DNA of 64,000 bases from Zopfochytrium polystomum (GCA_025765615.1 JAIVFJ010000014.1:124001-188000), one strand, 5' to 3'; positions 36,580 to 48,772 are shown, numbered from the stretch's first letter. The notes: generated from the letters alone by a model not told the origin. Numbers and translations are program-made.

Positions 36580-37504
36580 GCTCGCTCCCAGAGACGGAGC
36601 ACTTTTCTGGGACTTCAACGAATGTTTGTGGTTCAATGCACGACAGGGGGCTGATGGGGCAGGAGGGCTGACAAGAAAAGACGGGCAGACACAAGCAAGA
36701 CACCAAGGGACGGCCAAGGGCAGCCTGCACAAGCCCGTGCATCCTCATCCGACTGTCCACCAACCGGTGGTCCGATCACGCCAGATCGTTCACTTCGCGG
36801 ATCCATCGGCAGATCGCCGCCAGCCTGGCGTTTGAGGGCGCGAACCGCACGACAGCACTGGACGACGACGAGGGGCAGGGCACGCGCGCGTGCGCGGAGG
36901 GCGGGGGTGGTCTGGCTCACCATCCTGTCCAGAAAAAAAAAAATTGTGAATTGATTGATTTTGGCGGCCATGGCTGCGCGCGGTGGCCATTTCGCTAATC
37001 TTGTCCTTTGCCTGGTCGGCTTACGCACGCGTCGCCAAACACTTGCATTTCTTTTCCTTTGCTGCCGCCTGCGTCACGAGGGGGTTGATTGACAGGCGGA
37101 GCCAATGTTTCATTTTGGTGAGAAGAGAGGGAGAGTCTGTGTTGTCGAAAGCAATCCCTCGTTCGTTCCACATCGCGGAGACATCAAACAGCGAGACATC
37201 AGGCCGTCTGGCTTATCAGCGCGCGGTTCCCGGCGGAGGAGGGAAGCTGTCGTAACGTGCAGCCGTCCCCTCTCAGGTCATAGATAAATGTTGGACTGTT
37301 CTTTTTTTTTGGCTTCGATCTGTTTTGGGACTCCGCGCGAACATTTTCTTTTTCGATCACATTTGCCATTCATTCCCCACGGTTTCGTCCGTCCCTCCAA
37401 CACACTCACACAGCACACACACGACGCCCGACACTCTCACTCTCACTCACTCCCGCGCTGAACAGGCAGAACAGCAAGCAACAACCAACAACAACAACAC
37501 CTCA
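36580..37504. promoter_or_regulatory. Divergent region between NLR-like gene and small membrane protein
   Basis: About 925 bases with no supported gene. The right part (37395-37450) contains CA-rich tracts (cacactcacacagcacacac) just upstream of the next start codon. Promoters for both neighbours are expected here. There is an A/T patch with a run of 10 A near 36930. Confidence 0.4.
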
Positions 37505-38438
37505 ATGGCCTCTTCTTCAAGTGCGTTGACGCTACACGATTCGCAACGATCTGCAACAATTCTCTTCCCCTTATCCCACCCACTCACCCGGCCCAAGCAG
37601 ATGCGCGCCACTTGTGCACTGCCATGCCCACCGACGTCGATCGATGCAAACCTACCCAACCCCCCCCCCCTCCCCCACCACTTCGGATCGTCGCAAGTTT
37701 ACCTTCTAGCTTGCATCCTAACCTCCCTCGAATCCTTCTCTCTCTCTCATTACAGCCCCGCTCCTCTCGGGTCAGCAGCAACCGGCCTCCTCGTCGGCGC
37801 CACAGATCTTCACGTGGTCGGCTCCGCCGCCTGAGCACTCCCCCACCGCTATCGAGGCCTCGTACCGGTTCGGCGCATCGCTCTCGTGGAAGCTTGGTTG
37901 CTTCTTTGGCTTTCTCTCTGTGCCGCTCGCTGCGTTTGGGTACCTGGTTCGTGCGTGTGCCTGTGTGAATGAACGGAGCACGGCTTGTCTTTTGATCAAA
38001 TTCCTATTCTCACAAAATCCGAAAACACCCCAACACAAACACACACAACACAAAACACATACGCGCGCACACCACGTTCTCCAGCAACTCCCCGACCCTC
38101 GCAAGCCGGCCGAAATCCAAGTGTACTTTGCCTTCTTCGCGGCAATCATCACGCTGCTCGCACACTCGCTCCTGCTGCTGGCAATCTCGCTGCGCCTCGG
38201 CGCGTACCGCAGCCTCAACCGCCACCACACCCACCCGAACCTGCTGTTTTCAAACCCCGTGTCAAAGATGCGCATCAACGCCCCCGCCTTTTTTGTCACA
38301 CTGGGCATCCTCGGCTTCTCGGGTGGCGTCGCTGCCGCCGTGCTGACCGGCGACAGCCTTCTGGGAGGCTTCTGGCCCTTCATCCCGGCGGGTGCAGCCG
38401 CCTCCGTCGTCGGGTGGTTCTGCATGTTTTTCATTTGA
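37505..38438 (+). CDS. Small membrane protein, TMEM256/DUF423-like
   Basis: Three exons. ATG 37505 starts MASSS, with an intron to about 37754 (acceptor CATTACAG). Exon 2 ends in a hydrophobic segment GCFFGFLSVPLAAFG. After an intron full of CA repeats, exon 3 (from about 38084) gives YFAFFAAIITLLAHSLLLLA, then INAPAFFVTLGILGFSGGVA and FIPAGAAASVVGWFCMFF, ending at 38438. Four hydrophobic helices, the AFG after helix 1 and the LGILGFSGG-(x)n-GW pattern resemble the TMEM256/DUF423 family of unknown function. The exon 2 donor is ambiguous; GTTCGTGCG after GYL keeps frame. Confidence 0.5.
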
Positions 38439-38834
38439 CGAACCGCGGACCCTTCTTTTCCTTTGTTGTTTTCGTGTGTGTTGATTTTTTGTTTCCCGCG
38501 TGTCTGTGCGTACCCGTGTGTTTGTGAGTGAGTGGGTGAGTATGTGTGTGTGTGTGTGCGTGTGTGTTTTGCCTGTGCCTCTTTCTTGGTTGCTGTTTCT
38601 CGTTTTGTGCTGGGCCGGACGCAGTAGTGTGTGGTGTCGTACCATGGTAGTGATGGGGTCGTGACTATTGTTCGTGTCTTGTCTCTGGTATTTCGTATTC
38701 GCTCTCTTCCTCTCTCTCTCTCACTCTCACTTTCTGGTGCCTGTGTGTGTGTGTGTGTGTTTGTGTCCGGGGCCAAAAATACCTCTTTATTCTCATTCTT
38801 CTTCCTCTAAGACCACCGTCACGGCGCCAACAAC
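38439..38834. repeat. GT-rich microsatellite region, convergent 3' flanks
   Basis: About 400 bases between facing stop codons. It carries two GT tracts (38539-38568 and 38742-38764) and a CT tract (38706-38725). No gene is seen. Confidence 0.6.
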
Positions 38835-39451
38835 TCAACGGAAGAATCTAAACCCGAAAACTGCCGGCCTTCCGTTAGAAAGTGTTTTCGGCTCGCCAGG
38901 TTTCTCCCAAGCAATGATTCGCCTGTTGGTGCGGTTCTGTGCGGGCCCAGAGTTATTTTTAGAAGGATATCTAACTTGTAGGAATTGACTGCCCCGGGGC
39001 ACTCACGCACTTGTTGAGCAAACGGCGTGAATTTCTCTGACAAGCAGCGCTCGCTGTTCTCCAAGTGCTGCTCGTTGAGATTTGACGGATGGAAATGGAA
39101 GAACTACATTTCATCCCCATTCTTTTCAAACATCTTAGAAAATCAAACGAAACCGAAGAATTCCTTTCGTGCTGTTGGGACGAAATCAATTGTCCTTCAT
39201 CATCCTGCCAGCAGGACGGAACTTTGAAGACTCCTCCCGCAAACCAGGAAGTCTTTACACCAAAAACAAGAGCACCACTGAAATCAGATAGAATATTGGC
39301 GCAACCATCTCCTCGCCCAGCTTTCTGCTGTGCAAACAATGGGAAGAATATCGAGGGCCAACGGAGTTGCTCTCGCTGAGTTTGATTGACACCTTGTCAT
39401 GCATAAAGGGATAGACATTGGAGTTGATGCGATGTCCATGTCGTCCCACAT
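38835..39451 (-). CDS. Small hypothetical protein (four short exons)
   Basis: Not recognised. A four-exon model keeps frame throughout: ATG 39451 gives MWDDMDIASTPMSIPLCMT; intron to a TTTCAG acceptor near 39282; exon GALVFGVKTSWFAGGVFKVP onward; a 51-bp intron (about 39104-39154) to FFHFHPSNLNEQHLENSERC and SEKFTPFAQQ; a 63-bp intron with donor GTGCGTGAG to NRTNRRIIAWEKPGEPK; stop at 38835. The product is about 125 residues with no signal peptide or membrane segment. Every intron has GT-AG ends and matching phase, which argues for a real gene. It abuts a retrotransposon remnant, so promoter loss or chance reading frames remain possible. Confidence 0.4.
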
Positions 39452-39469
39452 TTCTCTTCAGTGAGAATT

Positions 39470-40960
39470 GTCCTGGTGTATTTGTCTAGACCCATCCTGA
39501 TGCCTTCTGTTATGAATCACCCACTGGAAACCTGATGAGATAGTAAAGGCTGTCACGACGTTCGCCAATCCTGATGCCATGTTGAGATGCATAGTAAGAT
39601 CAAGAAGGAAGACAGAATCTTGAGTGAATAGCATCCCTGCAGTTGTGCAACACAGAGAGGAGCGGTTCCTTGAGTGATGGGATATGTAGCACATTGTGGA
39701 ACGTTGTGGAACACCGCATCAAAACCAGGAAAGGTAAGAGTGACAGATCCAATTCCTTTAATGTGGCATTCATGGTCATCTGCTAGGTGGGCATGGTGTT
39801 CAGTTTCAAATCGTTGGTGCTCAGTGAATTGCTCCTATTGTGGGATCATTGTGGATACAGCTTCAGAATCAATCATGTAAGGAAGAGACCTTCGATCACC
39901 TCGCCGTCGACAACAGACTCGACTTCGAGCAGTTCCCTCTTTCTCAAGCTCCTCGACTCCGTCAACCACGCCGTCGTCGACGCCAAGCTCGAGTTTGGCA
40001 GTGCTTAGACTTGTGCATGTGTGTGTTGGTGGCCAAACTTGGAATTTCTGCATAGAACTCACACCTGGTGCCTTCAACTCTTCCAAGATGTCAATGGATT
40101 GAGGTAGCCTTTGGCTCTGGCCCTTTGGCTCTGGCCTATGGGTGACTCCTGGCTTGCAGCAGTCACAGCAGCCCACACCAGTAGCAGGGCCTATCCCGAC
40201 AATGAGGGGAGTGAGACCAGTTTTGGTTGTCATGGGTGCTGCATACCCTTTTGCCGTTGTTCCTGTAGTTGCTCCCTTGGCGATTGTTTTGTTCTGCTTG
40301 CTCAAGGTCATTGTGACCTCCTTTGTTGTGGTCACTTCAGTTGTGTCTATCATCGTGGTCATCATTGTTGTCACAGTGGTTGTTGCCCCCTTGATGGCAG
40401 TTGTGGTTGTTGTGGCAGTTCCTGCAGTCTTCCTCTTCATCTGCCACAAGGCAGTCAATCCATGATGTTCTGTAGATTGTCAAAGCAGGCATCATTGTTT
40501 TGAAGTGCTGCCACAAATGGTCCAAAATGACTATGAGGTGAGCCATGTGCGAGGTCTGTGCACAGTTTGCTCTGCAGTTTGCACACAAACTCATCAGGTT
40601 GGTCCTGGCCATGACCTTGGATGAATAGTCACTGAAGTCGCTCAATCTTGCACACATAAGAATTGAGGTCTTGGTAATGCAAGGGGTTTTGAGTGTCTGT
40701 GCATAGCTGCAGCCCTGACCATCTGTTTTCAAATTCACCAATTTGAGCTGATGGGCAGGCATTGTTGAATGTTTGTTGAATGTTCGCCAAATGGCAGCCA
40801 CACAGTCTCAATAGAGGTGAATGTTGCGGCAGAGCTCAAACAAGTGTGAGGTCTCCTGGAGCCTGATCAACAAAACTGACTGAGCTATTTCATTCTCCTT
40901 GATGAAGTGTGAGGACAACAGGCTGTCAAGCCTGTGACCTCAAGTGTACACCCACTTTTT
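39470..40960 (-). mobile_element. Decayed Ty1/copia-like retrotransposon (gag, protease, pre-integrase)
   Basis: Reading the minus strand across several frames recovers copia-type pieces in order. A gag-like block lies near 40.4-40.8 kb (FVAALQNNDACFDNLQNIMD in one frame). A low-complexity His/Asn/Thr stretch follows. Then a protease-like motif (IDSEAVSTMIP, where DSGAS is expected) sits near 39850-39880. A pre-integrase block follows: HLADDHECHIKGIGSVTLTF, then FHNV and, after a frame change, LHIPSLKEPLLSV. Stops and frameshifts interrupt all of it. Integrase and reverse transcriptase are not seen, so it is a 5' fragment. Confidence 0.6.
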
Positions 40961-42509
40961 AACTGGTAATTGTGAAGATTACCACCCTGTCTTGACCTGC
41001 ATTTTGCTGGCAAGACGTGACTGGGCTTGGATTCCTACTCTCCTAGTATTTATTGGGTTTCCATACAGCCTCCAACTGGCTCCGTATGTCTGCCTCTCAG
41101 GAGGTTGAAGTCCTCTTGGCCATCATGGCAGTGTGCTGGCAACCCCCAGTGTACCTCACCATTTCTGCATGCTGTTTAGGTTGGACTGGGTAGGAGCCAC
41201 TTGGTGATGGAAGGATGGAGGGTAAATCTGTGGTGGTGCCTCTAGGTTCCTGTCAAAACATCTAGTCAAATCCAGGTCTCTCAAGGTGATATGAATGAGT
41301 TGGCTGGTCAGGTACTGCTGCAGGAATGGTCTCTCAGGTATGCCCCCTCCTACCTGATTGTTGGCTCCTGTGGCCTCTGGTGGGCCTGGTCTTCACTGGG
41401 TTCAGACCCTCTTTCTCTCAGATTAATGCCTGTGATGTCATGGTGCCACAATTTGGGTGAGGGAGTGGGTGTTACCTTCCTTGCTTCTAAGATGGGGAAC
41501 TCCTCTGGCTTGGTGAAGCAGATGTCTGTGTCCTAGTAGGATGAAGTAAGAAGAGTCCCACTGTCTCCCACCCCCCGCCTTGGGTTGAGCTGGAACTTCT
41601 CCTTGGAGTGAGACAAGTTGTGTCTGGTCCTGTTAAGTGGAAAACAGTTCTGATTTAATTCAACAGACACATCTGCACACTAACTCTTCCTTGTGTTTGC
41701 CCTCTGTGTCCAACCCCCTCCAACTTAGGGCTTGTCTTTGACAGAGAGGGAGCATTGCTCCATGGTGGTGGCTCCAACAGACCAGGGTCTGGCCACTTTC
41801 CTCCCCACTCTCTTGTCTTCTTCAGTTCGATTGGAGTGAAGCACTTAGTGCCACTCCCTGGAGCTTGCTGCCTCTTGCGCCTCCAGCATTGTTACTAGAT
41901 TTCCCAGTCCCCTTTGGCTTTGGCTTTTGCCTCCCATTGGGCCTACTCTGTGTCATGGACCAGAGAACCCTGCACTTTCTTTGCTAGTGTGCCACCTTTT
42001 CACATTTGCCTTTGGTCTGAGTGTGAGAGTCTTCTCTTGTGTGTAGTAAGAGAGTTTCTTTGTGTTTCTTGGGCTTCTTAAGACTTCAAATACATTGTCC
42101 TGTCTAGTGGACCCTGGACATCTCCTTTTTGCACTTTTTCACTTTTCAGGATTGGTGTTTAGGTCATCGCTCTATTTGCCACCCAGCGTGAGGATTTAGA
42201 GAGCACAGTCTCACAAAGGTGGCACGCATCTTCAGCACAGCATTCATGAACTCTGATGAAGTCAGATGTGATGCTGAATCTGGTACTTGACAGTTGCTTC
42301 GACAGCCACAAGGTCCAGCGTTAGCTTGCTCAGCAGCAGTCAGTACATAGAGATAGTTTGGTGAAAGTGTTTTGCTGGCCTTTGGCTCTGGTGTGCTGTT
42401 CCCACCATTTCGGCAGTGCAGCCAGAAACACCATCCGTCCCACTGATCCTTGGGTAGATGTATGACATACTTATGGTAGGCCTCTCAAGAGGGAACAGGC
42501 CTGTCCGCG
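40961..42509. other. Non-coding, CpG-depleted repeat-derived stretch
   Basis: About 1.5 kb without a supported gene. Words rich in TG and CA dominate, and between about 41090 and 42150 I count only a handful of CG dinucleotides, whereas neighbouring genes have several per 60 bases. Most likely this is old transposon sequence (untranslated or LTR regions) decayed by deamination of methylated cytosine. No LTR ends or ORFs were identified. Confidence 0.6.
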
Positions 42510-43335
42510 TTAGGTCCTGGTACTGATGATAATGAGGATGAAGAGATCGGAAATGTCCTTTTTAAATACAAACCTGTTTCACCTTCAAGTAAGAAGGTTA
42601 AAACAGAGAATGAAAATGAAATTCAAGTAAGCAAAGTTATACTTCCGAACTACCAAGAAGTAAGTAGGAGGATTATTGCTGAAAAAGCTATTAAAAAGAA
42701 TATAAGCTGATACTTAAATATAATCCACATTGACCTTTGAATGAAGGAATAAGCTGGCCAATACCACAGTGTCAGGAACATGGCAGGACAGGGCAAGGCA
42801 GACAAGGAACTGAGAGGAGTGATGATTGTATTGAAACAATAATTCACTTGAGGGATGGGACAGGCCCCCATCCCCCTTTTATACCTTTTGAGAGTCTTCC
42901 TTGTCAAGACTCAAAGAAAGTTCCAGAATTAGTAATACAATGATACCAATGATACCAATGACAACAAGACAAGTCAGGAAAGCAAAGAAGGTTCCAGAAG
43001 GTTCCACAAGGTTCCATGAAGGAATGTTCTAGAAGGTTCCAGAGGTTTCCAGAGGGTGATTCATAACACACAGGTAACAGTGTATCCATTAGAAATAGGG
43101 TTGACAATTAAGTCATCAGATGTAATAACCTCAGGAACCCTAAGATCTATCTTGGAAGGACCTCACAGAGGATTTTTTCTTGCAGGAATGATTAGGGAAA
43201 TGCATTCTTGGGCAGAAAAGGATGTTTATGTTTTAATCATCCAAATAAAGCTTTATACAATGTTCCACTGGGACTGAAACGGGTATTTGATAGACCACAT
43301 TTGTCAAATCCCAAAAACAACAAAGGCGCAGCCAA
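42510..43335 (+). pseudogene. Broken AT-rich reading frame interrupted by a solo LTR
   Basis: Two coding-like pieces flank the LTR. The left piece (42510-42708) reads GPGTDDNEDEEIGNVLFKYK and SRRIIAEKAIKKNIS before a stop. After a frame change and one TGA, NEGISWPIPQ runs into the LTR at 42770. The right piece resumes in the same frame: VTVYPLEIGLTIKSSDVITS, LEGPHRGFFLAGMIREMHSW, then, after another frame change, NHPNKALYNVPLGLKRVF. Base composition is more A/T-rich than the genes around it. The family is not recognised; it may be part of an older mobile element. Confidence 0.45.
42770..43068 (-). mobile_element. Solo LTR with 5-bp target-site duplication
   Basis: A 299-bp segment begins TGT and ends ACA and is flanked on both sides by CACAG (42765-42769 and 43069-43073), the signature of a retrotransposon insertion. 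On the minus strand it holds a TATA box (TATAAAAG at 42876-42883) about two thirds along, as LTR promoters do. A short tandem pattern of the type GGTTCCAGAA lies at 42990-43045. No internal element remains, so it is a solo LTR left by recombination. Confidence 0.85.
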
Positions 43336-43373
43336 GCACCAACAGGTAGAGCTTGAAGAGCTTTGCAGTTCAA

Positions 43374-43800
43374 TGTTGAGAGTATGGTGACTCAGGTAAC
43401 AGTAGCGGTTTTTATTTGCTTGTACTCAAGGATGGAGAGAGCAGGCAGATGTGATCAGGATCTGGGATGATGCTTCTCTGGAGCTGCTGGGGCTCCCCCT
43501 TTTATACTGCAGTGGTCTCAGGAATCAGACTTTGAGGAGTCAGGAGGCAGGCATGGCATCATTGCATCACACTGATTTGGCCAGAGCTTCCATGGAGTAA
43601 TGTGTGCAAAGAAGTAAGTAAGGCTCCCTGTCAAGCCCCAGTAATCATTCCTGTCAAATTGCTGGAGTGAAGCACACTTATGTGATCTAGCCAGGCTGGG
43701 GATCATTACCACCTCTAAGCACTTGCACAGTGTCAAAGAGCGGGTGAAATGTAGATAACACTGAGACCAGGCCAAATCCCACCTTAACTCATCTTGACTC
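43374..43800 (-). mobile_element. Second LTR-like segment (different family)
   Basis: The minus strand shows an LTR-style promoter block: TATAAAAG at 43499-43506 in the context GCAGTATAAAAGGGGGAGCC. An AATAAA-like signal (AAATAAAAACC) follows near 43410, and an end CTCAACA at 43374. The layout parallels the solo LTR but the sequence is different. I could not find a matching target-site duplication or the far boundary, so the limits are approximate. Confidence 0.45.
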
Positions 43801-44112
43801 TTGAATACAGGTCAGAGGATCTTGAAAGTTACGGGCAAGTTGCTGACAAAGTTGTGCCGCACAACTGTAAGCCACGGCACAGTATATTCCGCGAAATATT
43901 CTCCCAATAGCAAATGGCGTGATGTATTTATATGTATCTCTCATCTCTTTGCCAAGCAACTTTCCCTTTGTTCTTAAAGTGAGTAACCACTGGACTAGCG
44001 TAGTGCATCTCTCAAACTAGCCGTCCTTGACTTTCTTTCGCGCAATGTGAGGGAGGATGTGATCTTGACAACAGACCTGGACTCGACGAGGTAGTACGAG
44101 AATCAAAAAGGG
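43801..44112. other. Flank of transposon region
   Basis: About 310 bases with no supported gene. It contains a short palindrome (gttgtgccgcacaac, 43848-43862). Confidence 0.3.
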
Positions 44113-44237
<125 letters not shown>

Positions 44238-44551
44238 CAAGGCCAACAAGACAACAAACAAAAAAAAAACAAAAAAAACAGTGAACAGGTCGAAAACAAA
44301 GAAAGCAAAAACTTGCAGAGTCTGAAGAGTGGTACCTCGGCGTTTTCAAGACAGTGGAGCCAAATGGCTGGATAGCTGCGCACTCTCCGTGCTGCGGGAA
44401 GACGGTAGAGGAGATCGAAAGGAAAGTGACAAAGAGAGGGAGACCAAGAGACAGACTGACTGAGGAGCAGAGAGGCAGACAGAGTAGTAGGGCAGGTACG
44501 GCACCACTTTTGATCTTCAAAGGCTGTCCCAGTAGGCCCCAGACAAATCGC

Positions 44552-47500
44552 TTACCCGTCGAACACAAAGCTCTCCCGCCGCGTGTCCCTTCCTGATGGC
44601 GACCGCTCTCGCCACCGCGGAGACACCCCACCGCCGTCTTCAGGCACCGCCAGCAAGCCGCCACCGCCGCTGCTACCCCCCAACGACGACGATAGACCAG
44701 CTTCCCCTCCAACACCTGCACTGGCGCCTGCGCCTCCGCCAAATGAAGACGGCAGTGGCGGCGACCCCACCGGCGTCACCACAGATCCGTCCATTTCCAT
44801 GAACCCGACGCCGGGCGAAGGCGTCCGTCCGATCGTTCCGGACGCCGCCGCCCCCGGCGGCGTCGACGCCGTCGTCGTCGTTGGTGGCGTTGAGGCGGCG
44901 GCCGCGGCGCCCGTGGAAGTACCCCCGGTGCCGGTGTTTGAGTTGGTGGTGGTGGTGGCGGCGGCGGCAGCGCGCGCCCGCTCGCCATACTCTAGGATGC
45001 GCTCCTTTGCCGCCGCCGCCTTGATGGGGTCTTCCCAGCAGAATATCTGGCTGAACTCGGCAAGCAGGAGACGGAAAACGTTCGCCGGAATGCCCAGCGT
45101 CGGCGAAAAGACGATGCCAACATTGAGGAGCGTCATTTTGTTCACGTCTGATAGTTTGATGACGTCGAGAAGGTGGGAGAAGAGGACGCGAAGGAGTGTG
45201 TAGTTGGCAGTCGGTAAGAGTGCAACAAAGCGCGTGAGGTCCAAAATGCGGTCGTTTCGGTCGTCGTGATCTGGACATGAAGTTGTTTGGGAAGAACCTC
45301 TTCTGGTCAGCGACGCGTTTCCCAATCACAGGGAAAAGTAATACTAACCGAGTGCGTTCACGAACAAGCGTTGTAGTGATTTGGGAATAATAGGGCTTGC
45401 GAGCTCGCGTAAATACAATTTTAAGACACCCGCAACCGCATGAATATCATACAGCTCCCCAGACAGAAGATCAATGTCATACTCATAGTTGAAACGGTCT
45501 TTCAAATGTTGGATCACGGTGGCTTGCCCGGACAGGCGGTATATGCCTTCCTCTTCCATGGCTGTAAATTATGACAGGTTACGCTCACTTATCGCAACAT
45601 CAGCCGAAATGCGAACCTTTCATGACTGTCAAGTATTCAACACAGCGGAAAACGATGGCAGGCAGTTCCAAGTTCTCGCTAATTCGTGAAAGCGAGAGCG
45701 CTTGCTCCAATGATGCTCCAAATATGACTTTCGAGGGGTCCGTGACCTTTGGCACATCTTTCGTCGGATCATCTTGTCAGTCGCAATATTTGGGAACAAA
45801 ATACAACAACAATACAAAACAAAGAAAATCAAGGAAACCTTACCAGGCAGTTTTCTCTTGCCCCACACGCCGTTCAGTGCATTTGTAACTCGCTTATTCA
45901 TCGCCTGCATCCTTCTGTCGTCCATGATGCCCCAACCAGCACCCTGTTGACCTCCTGGCTGATGGTGCTGGTGCTGTTGTTGGTTCTGCTGCTGCTGCTG
46001 CTGCACCAAAGAAACTTCAACTGAGATCAAAGGGATAGGAACCTGTAACATGACCCGCATATCATCGTCGACAGGGGCGTCCTTAGGGGGCAAGCCGGGG
46101 ATCTGCGACAATGGCGATAACACCGCAGCGGGCGTCACGGACTGCCCTGGTGACGAATATCCCGTAGGCGACACAGCACTGGCGCCAGTGGGTGAAGGGC
46201 GAAGGAACGTCGAAGTGGGGAGAGTGGATGACGTTGTTGATCCAACCGCTGGGAGGGCTGGTGAGAGGTTTCCCGCGGGCGCGGAAATATTCAACGTGTC
46301 AGGAAGAGGGACCACTCGCCGTGGAGGTGGAATAGGACCAGCTGTGATTTCCATCAACCCGCTTTGAGTGTTTGGGCTTTCATCAAAGCCAGCGCCCGGC
46401 CGATTCTCAGCGATTTGCGACTTTAACACTCGGACCCAATCGTCCCGATCCACATCCGACTGCGCGGATAGCGTGTAACGGAACAGCACCTTCGAATCGG
46501 GAGGAATTACGCCAGGACCATCACTGAAAGCGCCGCCCCAGTATTCCGTTATTATAAAGGAAACTGCTGCTTGGGGATCGTGAGGGGATGTTACCCGCGA
46601 AACAATGCAGTTCTTTAGTTTTGTGCTGGAGAGTACTGTGGAATTGGCCTACATATCAAATTCAATAAGAACAGGGACGATACTCCCATCATGCGAAAGT
46701 TCACTTACACCCTCGTACGACTCTAAAACACCGGGTCTGCAGCGGAAAAAGAACGACTTCCATTCAGAGATATTGGCGCCTTTGCGAATCAAAAAGCCTT
46801 CCTTCAGTATCCTGTCACTCCGTGGTGATGTTGGTTCAACGCTCTCATCGGTCTTATATACAGAGAGGAATTCAATCACATCCTTGTTCGCGCTCGTGTT
46901 TTCTAAAACACGATGCAGATAGACTTCAACGGCGCCAATCCGCTGTTCGATCTTCAGATTGCTAATAGTACTGAAAATGGACCTGTCGAGACATTTTCCA
47001 ATCCGTTGAGCAAGATTGCGGTTGGCAGTTTTGACCTAGATTGCAGAAAAAATGTAAGAACACGCGAGCGGAAACACAGCAATTCTTTTGCACATACTTT
47101 TGTGTCGAGAGATAGGAAATCGCTGAATCCCCGCTCGATTTCCCACGAATTGTCCGCTGACGTCATTACGAGGAGGGAGTATGAAATCGCGTCCGATGAT
47201 GGCGAAGGATTCACGGCCGTCACTTGGACTGTTACATCATCTGTTGAAACGAGCTCTATTGAAGACTTTTTCGATTTTAGGGACTTTGCGGCGCGTTGAG
47301 GGGATGAAGACACATCGCTGGTGAATGAGGTGTCTTTTGCGCTACTTGATTTCGCGCGCTCCTCTTTTCGTGACTTTTTTTCATCCTTAAGCTGCTGCAA
47401 GGCCTGGCTTACAATAGCCGTCGAAGGCCGCGGAGGAATGACTATGGCGCCCGATCTCGATAATCCGCTTTGCGGTGGCGTTGGCGGAGTATTTGCTGAC

Positions 47501-48654
47501 CCGCCCGAACTTGTTCCCCCCCCTGACGGAGATTGAGAGAGAAAGGCAGAAGACGACGGTGTCGCAATAGGTGTTTCCGCGGTTGACGCGTTTGCATCAA
47601 TAGACTTTGAACGGGAAAACGTGGGAACTTCCTTTGAAAGTCCTGCGACATCGAAGCGTTCGCTATCTTGCTTAGTAGCAACCGTCCTGCGAGGAAGACT
47701 GCGAAACTTGGCAGCCTTTGGGTCTTCAATCGCTGCAAAGCTTGATGTCCTTTCCGTAATCACGATCGGGCGGTGAATAGACTTTTCCGTCTTTGATTTG
47801 GCGACTTCTTTCACCTCGGTTTTTGTTGTAGAATGATTCAAGGGCTCATCGGTCTTGTGCGGCTCGGTAGTGAAAGTTTCGCTGTATCCTTCGGGCGATT
47901 GTTGGCGAGTCAGTTGAGTAGCCACAGGCACTTCATCCGTCAAGACCACTTTCAGTGGGGGTGGGTTGTACGTTGACTCAACGAAGGCGGGCGGCTCATT
48001 GCTGGTTCCTAAAACTGATGTCACGTATTGATCGTAGGCCTGCACGTCCACTTCGGAAATTCGCAGTGATCGCCGCTTCCTCGACTTTAACAACCGGGGC
48101 GACGCGGGCGGCGAAACGCTGCGAGTTGTAGAAGTGTCCAGCCTGATATCTTCCACCGCCGGGTGAACTTTTGGGCTGTAGTGATCATGACGCAGATCTG
48201 CATGGCCCGCGACGCTGCTGTCCACTGTCGGAGTAACAGAGTATCCTGAAGACGGGGAGGGCGGGGGCTGCGACTGCTGCAACTCCAGATCACGGACGCG
48301 CGCATCCAGTTTTTGGATGATCAGCCTCTGCTTTTCGATGATGCCCCACATCTGCTCGTTCTGACCCCGTAATGCGTTCCTTTCGAGAACGACCATGGCG
48401 ACGACGTCCTCGATGGCGTTTCCAACTTGCATGTGGGCCCGAATCCCGCCCTCTACGTCGCCGTCGTCGAGGGGATCCTCGTCAAGAAGCCAGAGATTTG
48501 CCGGAAGACTGGAGGTGTCGGGGAATCCGCCCCTGCTGGCGCCATCGTTTTCAAAGTCCTCGTTCCCGAAGCCGTCGTCCCCGCCCATGCCGTCGTAATA
48601 GGAGGCCGGCTCCGCGCCGGCGCCGTCGTCCGCGGTCGGGACGACTGTGGCCAT
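44552..48654 (-). CDS. BEM3: Bem3-like Cdc42 GTPase-activating protein (PX-PH-RhoGAP)
   Basis: Stimulates GTP hydrolysis on Rho-type GTPases (Cdc42 in yeast) for polarity. The start is ATG 48654 (MATVVP); the frame is open a little further up but has no ATG. Domains in order: acidic and Ser/Pro-rich disorder with a short coiled coil (EQMWGIIEKQRLIIQKLDAR); a PX domain near 47.0-47.2 kb (IERGFSDFLSLDTKVC); a PH domain near 46.4-46.85 kb (EGFLIRKGANISEWKSFFFR to DVDRDDWVRVLKSQI); and RhoGAP from about 45.7 kb with the arginine finger GIYRLSG, then LKLYLRELASPIIP and KMTLLNVGIVFSPTL. A Gly/Ser/Thr/Pro-rich tail ends at 44552. PX-PH-RhoGAP order and size match Bem3. Introns are visible at about 45560-45600 and 45290-45345 and elsewhere. 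Confidence 0.85.
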
Positions 48655-48724
48655 GTTGTTTTGGGGAACTGGCTTGGCCGTTTGGCTCAAAACACTCTTC
48701 TCTGTCTCTGTCAGTCACCCTCTG

Positions 48725-48772
<48 letters not shown>

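Noticed and set aside
42990..43045. CRISPR-like short repeats (GGTTCCAGAA)
   Set aside because: Irregular spacing without unique spacers, inside an LTR of a eukaryote.
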